A DNA stretch of 8,131 nucleotides from Candidatus Sabulitectum sp. (GTDB lineage Bacteria > Fermentibacterota > Fermentibacteria > Fermentibacterales > JCC-6), in NCBI GenBank assembly GCA_029940175.1, contig JAOZRM010000144.1, positions 1-8,131 of the forward strand, in the 5' to 3' direction. This document shows positions 1 through 6,758 of the stretch, one piece after another. The notes under the pieces are model-generated. The model ran no database searches. It worked only from the letters and a program-made list of their open reading frames with translations, and was not told the DNA's origin. A program made the position numbers and the translations under genes. Positions within the stretch are counted from its first letter, which is position 1. Each line of letters starts with the position of its first letter.

Positions 1-326
1 GTAATATAACACTTTGAAACGGCCTTCACAATGCTATTAATGAGATTTCCGGGTTGGGTTCCCTGTTACAGGTCATACTGTAACCCAGGAATTTACGCTT
101 CCACGGACGGTCTACCGCCTCATATACGGTTGTGTTACTCGGGCCAAGATTTTGCCTGCACCTTCCTTCAGACAATACCTCACGATACCGCCCTTGGTGT
201 TCGGCTAGGAGTTCCGGTCATCACGGCCTCCAGAGGGACTTGCACCCTCCAAGTCACATCCCGGTTCGCTTTCGCTTGCCGGTTAACAGCGCCGGTTATT
301 GGCGCTGCGCGCCATGCCCGGCGCAC
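1..326 (-). mobile_element. Group II intron, 5' part (domain I), class IIC-like, truncated by the window edge
   Basis: Read on the minus strand, this is the beginning of a group II intron RNA. The 5' end is GTGCGCC at 326-320, fitting the GUGYG start of bacterial introns. GCGCC/GGCGC arms follow directly, with a GGGCAT spacer, as in the first stem of the Oceanobacillus iheyensis IIC intron. Further in are a GAGGG-TGCAAG-TCCCTC element, CCAAGGGCGGT, CTGAAGGAAGGTGCAGGCAAA, a GGCCCGAGTAACA segment and CGTATATGAGGC, in the order I remember for domain I of that family. Extra local stems are AGCGCC/GGCGCT (288-306) and a long hairpin at 59-91. The first base is 9 nt past an intrinsic terminator hairpin, the known target preference of class IIC introns. 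Domains II-VI, the reverse transcriptase ORF (normally in domain IV) and the 3' splice site would lie left of the window. EBS1 is unresolved: the upstream exon ends in GGGAT, and either ATTCC (92-88) or ATCTC (45-41) could pair with it, each using one G-U. Family identity rests on recalled consensus, not on a search. Confidence 0.85.
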
Positions 327-331
327 ATCCC

Positions 332-357
332 AAAAGGGGAAGGCTTTCGCCTCCCCC
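332..357 (-). terminator. Intrinsic terminator of the hutH/C25 peptidase operon
   Basis: The minus-strand RNA reads GGGGGAGGC, a GAAA tetraloop, then GCCTTCCCC and TTTT. The stem is 9 bp with one G-U. Read on the plus strand the same position is an A/C mismatch, so the hairpin is built for minus-strand transcription. It starts about 20 nt after the stop codon of the C25 peptidase. The U run is short (four T, then GGGAT) because the group II intron begins 9 nt after the hairpin; the original tail may have been longer or may continue beyond the intron. Confidence 0.85.
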
Positions 358-377
358 TTTCTCAATTCATCTTCAAT

Positions 378-2885
378 CTATTTTATCAGAACCAGCTTAA
401 GATCACTGGTTGAATTCCCATTTGTAACCCTGACCATGTAAATGCCTGTGGCATAACCACTGCAATTCCAGCTGTAATCACCAGGCATCACTTCACTGGT
501 ATGAACGATTCTTCCAGTCATATCATGAATAGAAAGAACGGATTCTCCCGGTGCGGTTATTGAAAACACAGCCATACTGCGTACGGGATTTGATCCTGAA
601 TTAACAATTGAGAAAGCAATCATTTCCTCTGCTTCCTCTATACCTGCAGGGTCTGGAGTTGACCCACGGAGATCCCACTGAAGATCTTCGCCTCTGGCTC
701 CATAAACAAGCCAGAGTTCTCCAGCAGGGCTGCAGGCAATCATTCCGTCATCAATTGCGCTTGCTGCGGCTGCGGTATAAACTCCACTCCAGTTCGATCC
801 ATCCCACTCGTTGTATCGAATGGTATTCATGGAAGCAGTCCATGACACGATTACATTTCCGGAAGATGTTACTACCACTGAAGGGCGCACACCAAAATCA
901 CTCTCGGAAACGATCTCAGGAGTGCTCCATACACCGCCTGTTGATCGAGAGAACACTATTTTTCCATTCTGGTGCTGCCAAACTGCTGCAAAACCGTCAG
1001 AAGTTCCTGTTATGCATGGATATCGATTCTCGTCTGTAATGGATGAAATAATGGTCTCAGTGCTAAAAGCTCCACTATCCGGTGCATCTCTGAAGCCAAT
1101 GACCCATCCATTATCTGATCTGCGATGATAAACAAGTCCGTAATCAGATCCATTCCAGGCCACATCAGGATATCGTTCAGGCTGATCTGTACCGGCTATT
1201 GTTTCTTCGATTGTCCACTGGGAACCGGTCCACATTCTTCCAACGATATCAGGGTCTCCTGAATCCCATTTCTGCCAAACAAGCCAGGTATGTCCATTTC
1301 CTCCGGACAATGAAGGTTCGACATCAAAAGGAGCTCCGTTTGTGAGTCTTGATTCGCTGTTCCATGAAGAACCATTCCAGAGAGAAACATAGATCTCATA
1401 ACCATTGTGATCATCGCGCATGGATTGCCAGGCCGTCCATACATTCCCAACACCATCACCACCCACAGTTGGATGCCAGTCCCAGTACTCGTGCTGGCAC
1501 ACATTCACAGGAGAAGACCATGAGTCTCCATCGCTGCATGTGGCAAGAATATTTGCCCTGACCGGATCAGAAGTGCCAGATACGGCAAAAACCATTCCTG
1601 ATGCCGGGTCTGAGTACATATCAACCCTGCCCTGGGTATGCATACCATCAGTCAGAGGATAGTCCAGCCAGCCAGCTGCAGCAGGAGCGCCACCGCTGCC
1701 TGTAATTCCACTGAGATCAGCACTGCCTGCTCTGGGTTTCAGCGTTGGGTCTCCAAAAAGTACCGCACCGTCCTCATAACCCATATTACTGCCTAGCCAT
1801 ACTTTATAGGCATCTCCAAGATTTGATCCTCCTGCAAGCTGACTGTAGTACTCAGTGAAATAGTTGGTGTAGTCAACCTTGGCCTGAGCAAGAGCAGCAA
1901 GTCCGTATGAATCAGTCCAGATGTAGCTGTTTGCAAGATTGTCCACCTCTGTCCACCTGCCGTTACTGCAACAGTTACAGACGTAAAAGAATGCATGCGG
2001 ATCAAGTGGAGGAACCTCAAAATTATTCAGAGTTCCACCACCGGTTGGTGGAGCACCGGTATGAAAGCTGCTGCCCCACGGGCTGGAGTGGGAGATGAGA
2101 TGCACCCACTCGTAACCGTTAATAAGCTCTGCCTTGAAATCTTCAGCATTGGTTCCCACTGGATCATCCTTGCGGGTAACATCATCGTAAAGATTATCAA
2201 GAGCACTGGTAAGACCGGTAAATGCTTCTTCATATGCGAGAGCTCTGTCCGGCAGAGAAAGTGTTCCAATTCTGTAAGCATGATTTTTAGCAAAGTAGGA
2301 ATTCAGAAGGTCCACCGATGAGCCAAAAGTGAGATAGGTAGGTGTTAGTCTTCCAAGCCATATCTCCGGGGCTCCACTGCTGTAAGATTCAAACATTCCA
2401 TCACTGTCAGAATCATTCCAGCTGCCATTCATGTCCATAAGATACATATCAATAGGATACTCACCGTAACCGTTCTCCATCCACCCTGATGGGATATCTC
2501 CTATGGCTATTGCACCGGCAAGACTGCCTAAGGCGTACTCTGCCTGTAGATCAGCTCTGATATCAGATGCTGTTCCACCGTCTATCTGCCAGACAATAAC
2601 GGTGTATCCCTCTGTTTCAAGGTCGCTCTGGAATGTGGAAAGAGAAGTGGCTATACCACTGTAAACAGCCTCATCCACCAGTAGCACTACTTTGTCTCCA
2701 TCAATCCCCGATGCAAGAGGTGCCGAGATGACACTCATTGAATAGGAACCCCTGTCTGCTTCCACATGCAGTCTTGTTGAAGTGGGCTGTCTGTTATGAC
2801 TGTCTATATACTGAATGGGAATACCCTCAGGTACAGCAAAAGCAACACACACAAATACCATAAGATACATTGCAGCAAATTTCAT
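378..2885 (-). CDS. Secreted C25 family (gingipain-like) cysteine peptidase with T9SS type A-like sorting domain
   Basis: This 835-residue exported protein has a Sec signal peptide at residues 1-17, with likely cleavage after AFA. Residues about 65-380 look like a peptidase C25 caspase-fold domain. It has a LVDEAVYSG strand/helix start, an acidic DSDSDG loop (158-163) followed by PEIWLGRL, a putative catalytic His266 in HLISHSS, and a putative nucleophile Cys306 in CCSNG, which lines up with the CVNG of gingipains. Two further cysteines (303, 305) crowd the site. Residues about 410-740 carry Trp-rich repeats (VWTAWQ, TWLVWQ, YGLVYH, FAAVWQ, VIVSWT, LWLVYG) spaced about 45-55 apart, suggesting a beta-propeller. 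Residues about 757-835 resemble a T9SS type A sorting domain (SNPVR, LSIHDMTGRIV, GIYMVRV, final LVLIK). The likely site of action is the cell surface or outside the cell, with the tail removed. The ATG lies 2 nt after the hutH stop, and its GGGAGGGAG ribosome binding site is inside the last hutH codons, so the two are probably co-translated. Cleavage specificity (Arg, Lys or other) cannot be read from sequence. Confidence 0.9.
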   Translation of the reverse strand: MKFAAMYLMVFVCVAFAVPEGIPIQYIDSHNRQPTSTRLHVEADRGSYSMSVISAPLASGIDGDKVVLLVDEAVYSGIATSLSTFQSDLETEGYTVIVWQIDGGTASDIRADLQAEYALGSLAGAIAIGDIPSGWMENGYGEYPIDMYLMDMNGSWNDSDSDGMFESYSSGAPEIWLGRLTPTYLTFGSSVDLLNSYFAKNHAYRIGTLSLPDRALAYEEAFTGLTSALDNLYDDVTRKDDPVGTNAEDFKAELINGYEWVHLISHSSPWGSSFHTGAPPTGGGTLNNFEVPPLDPHAFFYVCNCCSNGRWTEVDNLANSYIWTDSYGLAALAQAKVDYTNYFTEYYSQLAGGSNLGDAYKVWLGSNMGYEDGAVLFGDPTLKPRAGSADLSGITGSGGAPAAAGWLDYPLTDGMHTQGRVDMYSDPASGMVFAVSGTSDPVRANILATCSDGDSWSSPVNVCQHEYWDWHPTVGGDGVGNVWTAWQSMRDDHNGYEIYVSLWNGSSWNSESRLTNGAPFDVEPSLSGGNGHTWLVWQKWDSGDPDIVGRMWTGSQWTIEETIAGTDQPERYPDVAWNGSDYGLVYHRRSDNGWVIGFRDAPDSGAFSTETIISSITDENRYPCITGTSDGFAAVWQHQNGKIVFSRSTGGVWSTPEIVSESDFGVRPSVVVTSSGNVIVSWTASMNTIRYNEWDGSNWSGVYTAAAASAIDDGMIACSPAGELWLVYGARGEDLQWDLRGSTPDPAGIEEAEEMIAFSIVNSGSNPVRSMAVFSITAPGESVLSIHDMTGRIVHTSEVMPGDYSWNCSGYATGIYMVRVTNGNSTSDLKLVLIK

Positions 2886-2887
2886 TA

Positions 2888-4420
2888 TTACTCACTCCCT
2901 CCCAGAGAGCCAACAACCTTTTCCACAGCATCAAGAACCTCACCGGACTGAACAACCTGACTCATTTTGTTGTGATCCGGATACAAAGGTCTGTCCTCTC
3001 CAAGATGCTCCACATGTTTTCTGATCACATCACGTGCAATCTGAACACCTGCACCGCATTTATGATTCCTGAAATCAAGTGCCTGGGCAGCGGCGATCAT
3101 CTCGATACCAAGAATGCCATAAGCGTTTTCCAGGATCTGACAGTTCTTGAGAGATGTATTCATCCCCATGCTGACAAAATCCTCCTGATCAGCAGCAGCG
3201 GGAATTGATGCAACAGCAGCCGGAGTGCAGAGAATCCTCTGTTCAGCAATAAGCATGCCTGCGGTATACTGACTGAGCATGTGACCACTGTACAGGCCCG
3301 GCTTCTCTGCCAGGAAAGGAGGAAGCCCAACAGACAGTGCGGGATTCAACAGCCTGTTCAACCTTCTCTCGCTAAGTACTGAAACCATGGTTATTGAAGT
3401 TCCTGCCATTTCCATTGGAAGAGAAACTGGAGTTCCCTGGAAGTTAGCGCCAGTCAAGACCAGATTTTCTTCAGGGAAGAACAATGGGTTATCTCCAACA
3501 CCGTTAAGCTCTGTCTCCACCTGACTTCTGGCGTAGGCGATGGCGTCATGTGCTGCACCTATGACCTGGGGAGTTGAGCGCATAGAATATGCATCCTGTA
3601 CCTTCTGCGGTGTTTTTCCTGTGCTCAGATCACTGCCCGCTATACACTTTCGAATTGCACGGGCACTGCGCAGGGAACCGGCAAAACCTCTTACAGTATG
3701 AACTTTGTCTTCATAGGGAGTCAGATTTGCATACAGGGCTTCCAGGCTCATGGATGCGGTTATCTCTGCCTGCTTCAGCCATCTGTTCATATCAAAAAGA
3801 TTCAATGCTGAAATCGCTGTGAGCAGGTTTGATCCATTGATCAGCGCCAGGCCGTCTCTTGCCTGTAACTCCAGTGGCTCCAACCCAGCCTGTCTCAAGG
3901 CTTCAGTTCCAGGATAGCGCTCTCCCTGAAAAAATGCCTCTCCCTCACCCATAACTACCAGGGCGATCATGCTCATGGGAGCAAGGTCTCCACTGGCTCC
4001 CACGGATCCTTTTTCGCAGACAACCGGAGTTACTCCGGCATTAAGCATTGCAACAAGCATTCTGGTCATTTCAAGACGAACTGCGCTGTGTCCGTTACAA
4101 TGCACGTTCGCTCTGCCCAGCATGGCGCCACGGACATGCTCAATGGGGGCAGGTTTTCCAATTCCAGCTGAGTGATTGTAAATAAGATACTTCTGAAATG
4201 CAAGAACCTCATCATCTTTAAGCTTTGTCTCTGAGAACTCGCCAATACCGGTATTGATCCCGTACATGGTCTCTCCAGCTGCTATCTTGCCTTCCACCAT
4301 TTTTCTGCAGATAAGGATTCTTTCCTCTGCAGCAGGATCAATTTCAACTTTTTCACCGTTGCGTGCAACAGCAACTACTTTTTCAATGGTAAGGGATTTT
4401 CCAGTCAGAACAACGGACAT
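2888..4420 (-). CDS. hutH: Histidine ammonia-lyase family (MIO-dependent aromatic amino acid lyase)
   Basis: The protein is 510 residues, the usual length for HutH. The family reaction is non-oxidative removal of ammonia from L-histidine to give trans-urocanate in the cytoplasm. The MIO cofactor forms from Ala142-Ser143-Gly144 in GSVGASGDLAPMS. Other conserved elements are YGINTGIG with the catalytic Tyr53, NHSAG with His83, LINGSN with Asn195, and YSMRSTPQ with Tyr278 and Arg281. The Glu of QED (413) is also present. The usual HutH text as I remember it is SHA(A)G and NQEDHVSMG. Here these read NHSAG and DQEDFVSMG, so Ser becomes Asn before His83 and His becomes Phe after QED. That leaves room for a different amino acid substrate or a 2,3-aminomutase relative. 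An ATG preceded by GGAGG with a 5-nt spacer fixes the start. No hutU, hutI or hutG is in the window. It is the first gene of a unit with the C25 peptidase, whose start is 2 nt downstream. Confidence 0.92.
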   Translation of the reverse strand: MSVVLTGKSLTIEKVVAVARNGEKVEIDPAAEERILICRKMVEGKIAAGETMYGINTGIGEFSETKLKDDEVLAFQKYLIYNHSAGIGKPAPIEHVRGAMLGRANVHCNGHSAVRLEMTRMLVAMLNAGVTPVVCEKGSVGASGDLAPMSMIALVVMGEGEAFFQGERYPGTEALRQAGLEPLELQARDGLALINGSNLLTAISALNLFDMNRWLKQAEITASMSLEALYANLTPYEDKVHTVRGFAGSLRSARAIRKCIAGSDLSTGKTPQKVQDAYSMRSTPQVIGAAHDAIAYARSQVETELNGVGDNPLFFPEENLVLTGANFQGTPVSLPMEMAGTSITMVSVLSERRLNRLLNPALSVGLPPFLAEKPGLYSGHMLSQYTAGMLIAEQRILCTPAAVASIPAAADQEDFVSMGMNTSLKNCQILENAYGILGIEMIAAAQALDFRNHKCGAGVQIARDVIRKHVEHLGEDRPLYPDHNKMSQVVQSGEVLDAVEKVVGSLGGSE

Positions 4421-4430
4421 GTGATCCTCC

Positions 4431-4478
4431 AGTATTAAAGAATTTGTTACAGCGGGATGTTCTGATAATACTAAAGAA
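4431..4478 (-). promoter_or_regulatory. Pair of imperfect direct repeats upstream of hutH (possible operator)
   Basis: Two 12-mers in the 100-bp hutH leader match at 10 of 12 bases: AGTATTAAAGAA at 4431-4442 and AATACTAAAGAA at 4467-4478 (plus-strand text). They are 36 bp apart start to start. One ends next to the hutH ribosome binding site and the other covers a -10-like box. The spacing and placement suit a regulator site, but two AT-rich 12-mers can arise by chance. Confidence 0.25.
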
Positions 4479-4493
4479 CCTGATTCAGAGTAA
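4465..4493 (-). promoter_or_regulatory. Weak candidate promoter for hutH-C25 peptidase
   Basis: On the minus strand TATTAT (4470-4465) is a 5/6 match to a sigma70 -10 box. A poor -35 (TTACTC, 4493-4488) lies 17 nt upstream. Transcription would start about 35-40 nt before the hutH ATG. No terminator is seen between the 160-residue gene and hutH, so read-through from upstream is equally possible. Confidence 0.25.
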
Positions 4494-4520
4494 CCTCATT
4501 TTGAAGACAGTAATAGCTTC

Positions 4521-5003
4521 TCAGAAGAGAAACGATGTAGTCAGTCCAATCCACAAACCGTTAAAATCAATGATATTGAACCTTGCAGTAACATCTGCAG
4601 TATTGGAACCAACACTGAAATCTCTTCCAAAGGATAAATACATACCGGGATATGTTCCGCTCCAGACAGATTCCAGTCCCTCGACAATTACATTCCTGGC
4701 TTCGATCGAGTAAAGAGCTCCACCGGCACCATACCTTAAGTAACGGGTGTTCTTTGACAGCCCGAGCGTGAGAGGGATCAATGTGTAGTCATACCCGCGG
4801 GAAGAATCAGGATCAATGCCCAGCTCGGTAAAGAGAAGCTGAAAATCAAGATCAATAGAGGAGAAACCGTACCTTGTTTTTACTCCGAACAGAGCACTGG
4901 AGCGCCAGGGGTCATCCTCATCCTGTACAGGAATAAACCCACCTATTGTAGGTCCGATCTCAAACGACATCAGAAGGATGAGTGAGACAAGAGAAAACAT
5001 CAT
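4521..5003 (-). CDS. Exported barrel-like hypothetical protein (small outer membrane protein candidate)
   Basis: I do not recognise this 160-residue protein. Residues 1-16 form a short hydrophobic leader (MMFSLVSLILLMSFEI). The rest alternates polar and hydrophobic or aromatic residues in short stretches (LFGVKTRYGFSSIDLDFQLLF, LRYGAGGALYSIEA, GMYLSFGRDFSVG, ADVTARFNIIDF, GLWIGLTTSFLF), with Gly/Asp/Ser turns between. It ends in Phe. This is the look of a small transmembrane beta-barrel delivered by the BAM machinery, perhaps 8 strands, but there is no family motif. Two ATGs stand in tandem. The GGAG site (5011-5008) is 4 nt from the first and 7 nt from the second at 5000, so the second may be the real start. 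The gene stands 82 nt after the ABC permease and 100 nt before hutH, with no terminator seen on either side, so its operon membership is open. Confidence 0.7.
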   Translation of the reverse strand: MMFSLVSLILLMSFEIGPTIGGFIPVQDEDDPWRSSALFGVKTRYGFSSIDLDFQLLFTELGIDPDSSRGYDYTLIPLTLGLSKNTRYLRYGAGGALYSIEARNVIVEGLESVWSGTYPGMYLSFGRDFSVGSNTADVTARFNIIDFNGLWIGLTTSFLF

Positions 5004-5085
5004 AGCACTCCTTTCGGTTCATAGGAAAAACAAGACTGCCTGAATAACCTACATTGAAGAGTGAGAAGCGCAAAGTGGCCTCAGT

Positions 5086-5829
5086 CTATTCCCACTTGAA
5101 ATACTTCACCGATACGAACAAACCAGCAAGAATAAACCCTGCCAGCACCATCACGTGCACCGGATAATCCCAGAAGTGTCCCCCAAGCCAAACTCCCTGC
5201 ATAAGCCTGATTGCATGTGTAAGAGGAAATGCCAGAGAAATATTCTTCAGTAGATCAGGCAGCATGGACTGTGGTAGAGCAGCACCTGAAAGAAAGAGCA
5301 TAGGAAAATACATGATGTTCGCAATAACCTCACCACTCCTGGCAGTTGGGGCCAGACTGGCTGGAATAAAGCCCAGAGCAGCGATGCTTGCCGAAGAGAG
5401 GAGAAACACAAAAACAAACTCAAAGAAATTCCCAAAGAATTTCAGATCATAAAAGACAAAACCAGCAATAAGAAGAAGAATTACACCAGCCACAGTAACA
5501 GCAAAGATCGCCACCAGCTGTCCTGCAAGAATAGAGAAAGGAGTCACCGGGGCAGCTCTGAATCTTTTCAGAATCCCCTTCTCCCGGTAGGCTGCCATAC
5601 TGGTTGCAAGAGCCATGACAAAACTGGTTACCATGACCATACCCATGTATGCTGCTACTGAAAAATCCACATACCCGAATTCCTCTTCGGGAAAGGGATC
5701 ATTCCCGATCATACTTGCGAAAAGAAGCATGAGTAACAACGGAAATATCAGTGTAAAGAAAAAGGCTGAAGGTTCCCTCAGATAAAGAATAAACTCAGAC
5801 TTTGATACGGCGATAAATGGAATCTTCAT
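5086..5829 (-). CDS. ABC-2 type transporter permease (DrrB-like)
   Basis: This 247-residue inner membrane protein has six predicted hydrophobic spans, roughly at residues 22-42, 59-80, 99-127, 136-158, 168-187 and 223-243. The N-terminal cytoplasmic helix (VSKSEFILYLREPSAFFFTL) and the loop YREKGILKRFRAAPVTP between spans 2 and 3 are typical of ABC-2 permeases; the loop is a coupling helix that contacts the ATPase. The segment YFPMLFLSGAALP (174-186) fits the ABC-2 signature that includes SG...P. The length is normal for a half-transporter, so the active exporter should be two permeases plus two ATPases. The substrate cannot be inferred; relatives export drugs, antibiotics, polysaccharides or lipids. 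The start ATG overlaps the ATPase stop as TGATG, with GGGAGG about 10 nt upstream inside the ATPase gene. Confidence 0.93.
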   Translation of the reverse strand: MKIPFIAVSKSEFILYLREPSAFFFTLIFPLLLMLLFASMIGNDPFPEEEFGYVDFSVAAYMGMVMVTSFVMALATSMAAYREKGILKRFRAAPVTPFSILAGQLVAIFAVTVAGVILLLIAGFVFYDLKFFGNFFEFVFVFLLSSASIAALGFIPASLAPTARSGEVIANIMYFPMLFLSGAALPQSMLPDLLKNISLAFPLTHAIRLMQGVWLGGHFWDYPVHVMVLAGFILAGLFVSVKYFKWE

Positions 5830-6758
5830 CAGTCTCTCACCTCCCTGCCTGTGATATTTAGAAAAACATCTTCAAGGGTTGGAGCCTCTATTTTGAAGGA
5901 ATCAAGCCCCTGCCCCATAGCATCCAGCTGCTTGACAATTTCCACAATTGCCGAGCTGGAACTCACCTCAAGAGAGCACACATTGTCACTGTTTTGAATA
6001 AATTCAACGCCCTTAAGAGAAGAAAGGGATTCACCGTCAAATACATCACCAACGTTGAATTGAATCCGGGTATGTCCTCCGTGGATAGAGATAAGATTAG
6101 AGGGAGAGTCAAGTGCAGTAAGTTTCCCGTGATCAACAATTGCCACCCGGTCGCAGAGTTTCTCTGCTTCATCCATGTAGTGTGTGGAAAGAACAATGGT
6201 TCTTCCCTGATCCCGAAGCTCTTTAACCAGTTTCCATATGGATATTCTTGACTGAGGATCAAGCCCGGAAGTAAACTCATCCAGAAAAACTATCTCAGGA
6301 TCTCCGATCAGAGCCATTGCTACGAATAACCGTTTCTTCTGACCTCCGGACAACTCTGAATAGAAAGAGTCTTTTTTCTCCCACAGATTTAGTTGTTTCA
6401 GAAGAGCTTCCCACTGAAGAACAGTATCATAGAAGGATGAGAACAGCTCCATGGCTTCCCAGAGACGAAGTCTGTCCGGTATCTCTGATTCCTGCTGTTG
6501 CAAACCGATCCGTCTCTTCAGGGCAAGTGAATCCTTTACAGGGTCGAGACCAAGAACATCCACAGATCCGGAATCAGCCCTGCGCATGCCTGCAATGCAC
6601 TCAATAGTAGTTGTTTTTCCCGCACCGTTGGGTCCAACGATCCCGAATATCTCACCACGATTAACCGAGAAAGAGATTCCATCCACGGCCTTCACATCTT
6701 TGTAGTGCTTAACAAGATTCTGCACGGTAACTACATAATCGTCCAAAACTACCTCCAT
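5829..6758 (-). CDS. ABC transporter ATP-binding protein (ABC-2 exporter, DrrA/CcmA-like)
   Basis: This 309-residue cytoplasmic ATPase energises the adjacent permease. Motifs in order are Walker A GPNGAGKTT (42-50), a Q-loop region with QQQESEIPDR (87-96), signature LSGGQ (136-140), Walker B IVFLDE (156-161) and H-loop His193 in STHYMDEAE. The Walker B/D-loop reads DEFTSGLDP where most relatives have DEPT, a Pro to Phe change next to the catalytic Glu161. A C-terminal extension from about 225 ends in APTLEDVFLNITG, the tail typical of DrrA-type ATPases. The ATG overlaps the stop of the upstream gene as TGATG, but a TTG at 6746 (codon 5) also has a GGAGG 5 nt ahead of it. The true N-terminus may therefore be four residues shorter, without affecting any motif. 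Confidence 0.96.
   Translation of the reverse strand: MEVVLDDYVVTVQNLVKHYKDVKAVDGISFSVNRGEIFGIVGPNGAGKTTTIECIAGMRRADSGSVDVLGLDPVKDSLALKRRIGLQQQESEIPDRLRLWEAMELFSSFYDTVLQWEALLKQLNLWEKKDSFYSELSGGQKKRLFVAMALIGDPEIVFLDEFTSGLDPQSRISIWKLVKELRDQGRTIVLSTHYMDEAEKLCDRVAIVDHGKLTALDSPSNLISIHGGHTRIQFNVGDVFDGESLSSLKGVEFIQNSDNVCSLEVSSSSAIVEIVKQLDAMGQGLDSFKIEAPTLEDVFLNITGREVRD
6752..6756 (-). promoter_or_regulatory. GGAGG ribosome binding site that would favour a TTG start for the ABC ATPase
   Basis: GGAGG overlaps the end of the nominal ATG codon and codon 2. It is followed by TAGTT and then an in-frame TTG at 6746. The 5-nt spacing and TTG codon mirror the arrangement at the start of the gene just upstream (AGGAGG, TTGTT, TTG). 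The nominal ATG at 6758 has no comparable site close by and would depend on coupling through TGATG. Confidence 0.4.

Noticed and set aside
31..441. A plus-strand open frame of 136 codons, and a second one at 132-413, across the left edge
   Set aside because: Both lie over the group II intron, the terminator hairpin and the end of the peptidase gene. The DNA there has RNA-structure signatures on the minus strand, and no ribosome binding site or protein family supports them.
608..1128. Plus-strand open frames opposite the C25 peptidase gene
   Set aside because: They are antisense shadows of a well-supported 835-codon gene and show no recognisable motif.
2888..4420. Full histidine utilisation operon
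   Set aside because: Only the lyase is present. Neighbours on both sides are an unrelated exported protein and a peptidase; hutU, hutI and hutG are absent from the window.
5004..5085. Gap between the ABC permease and the 160-residue gene examined for a terminator or promoter
   Set aside because: No stem with a T tract and no paired -35/-10 boxes were found; only the GGAG site of the downstream gene stands out.
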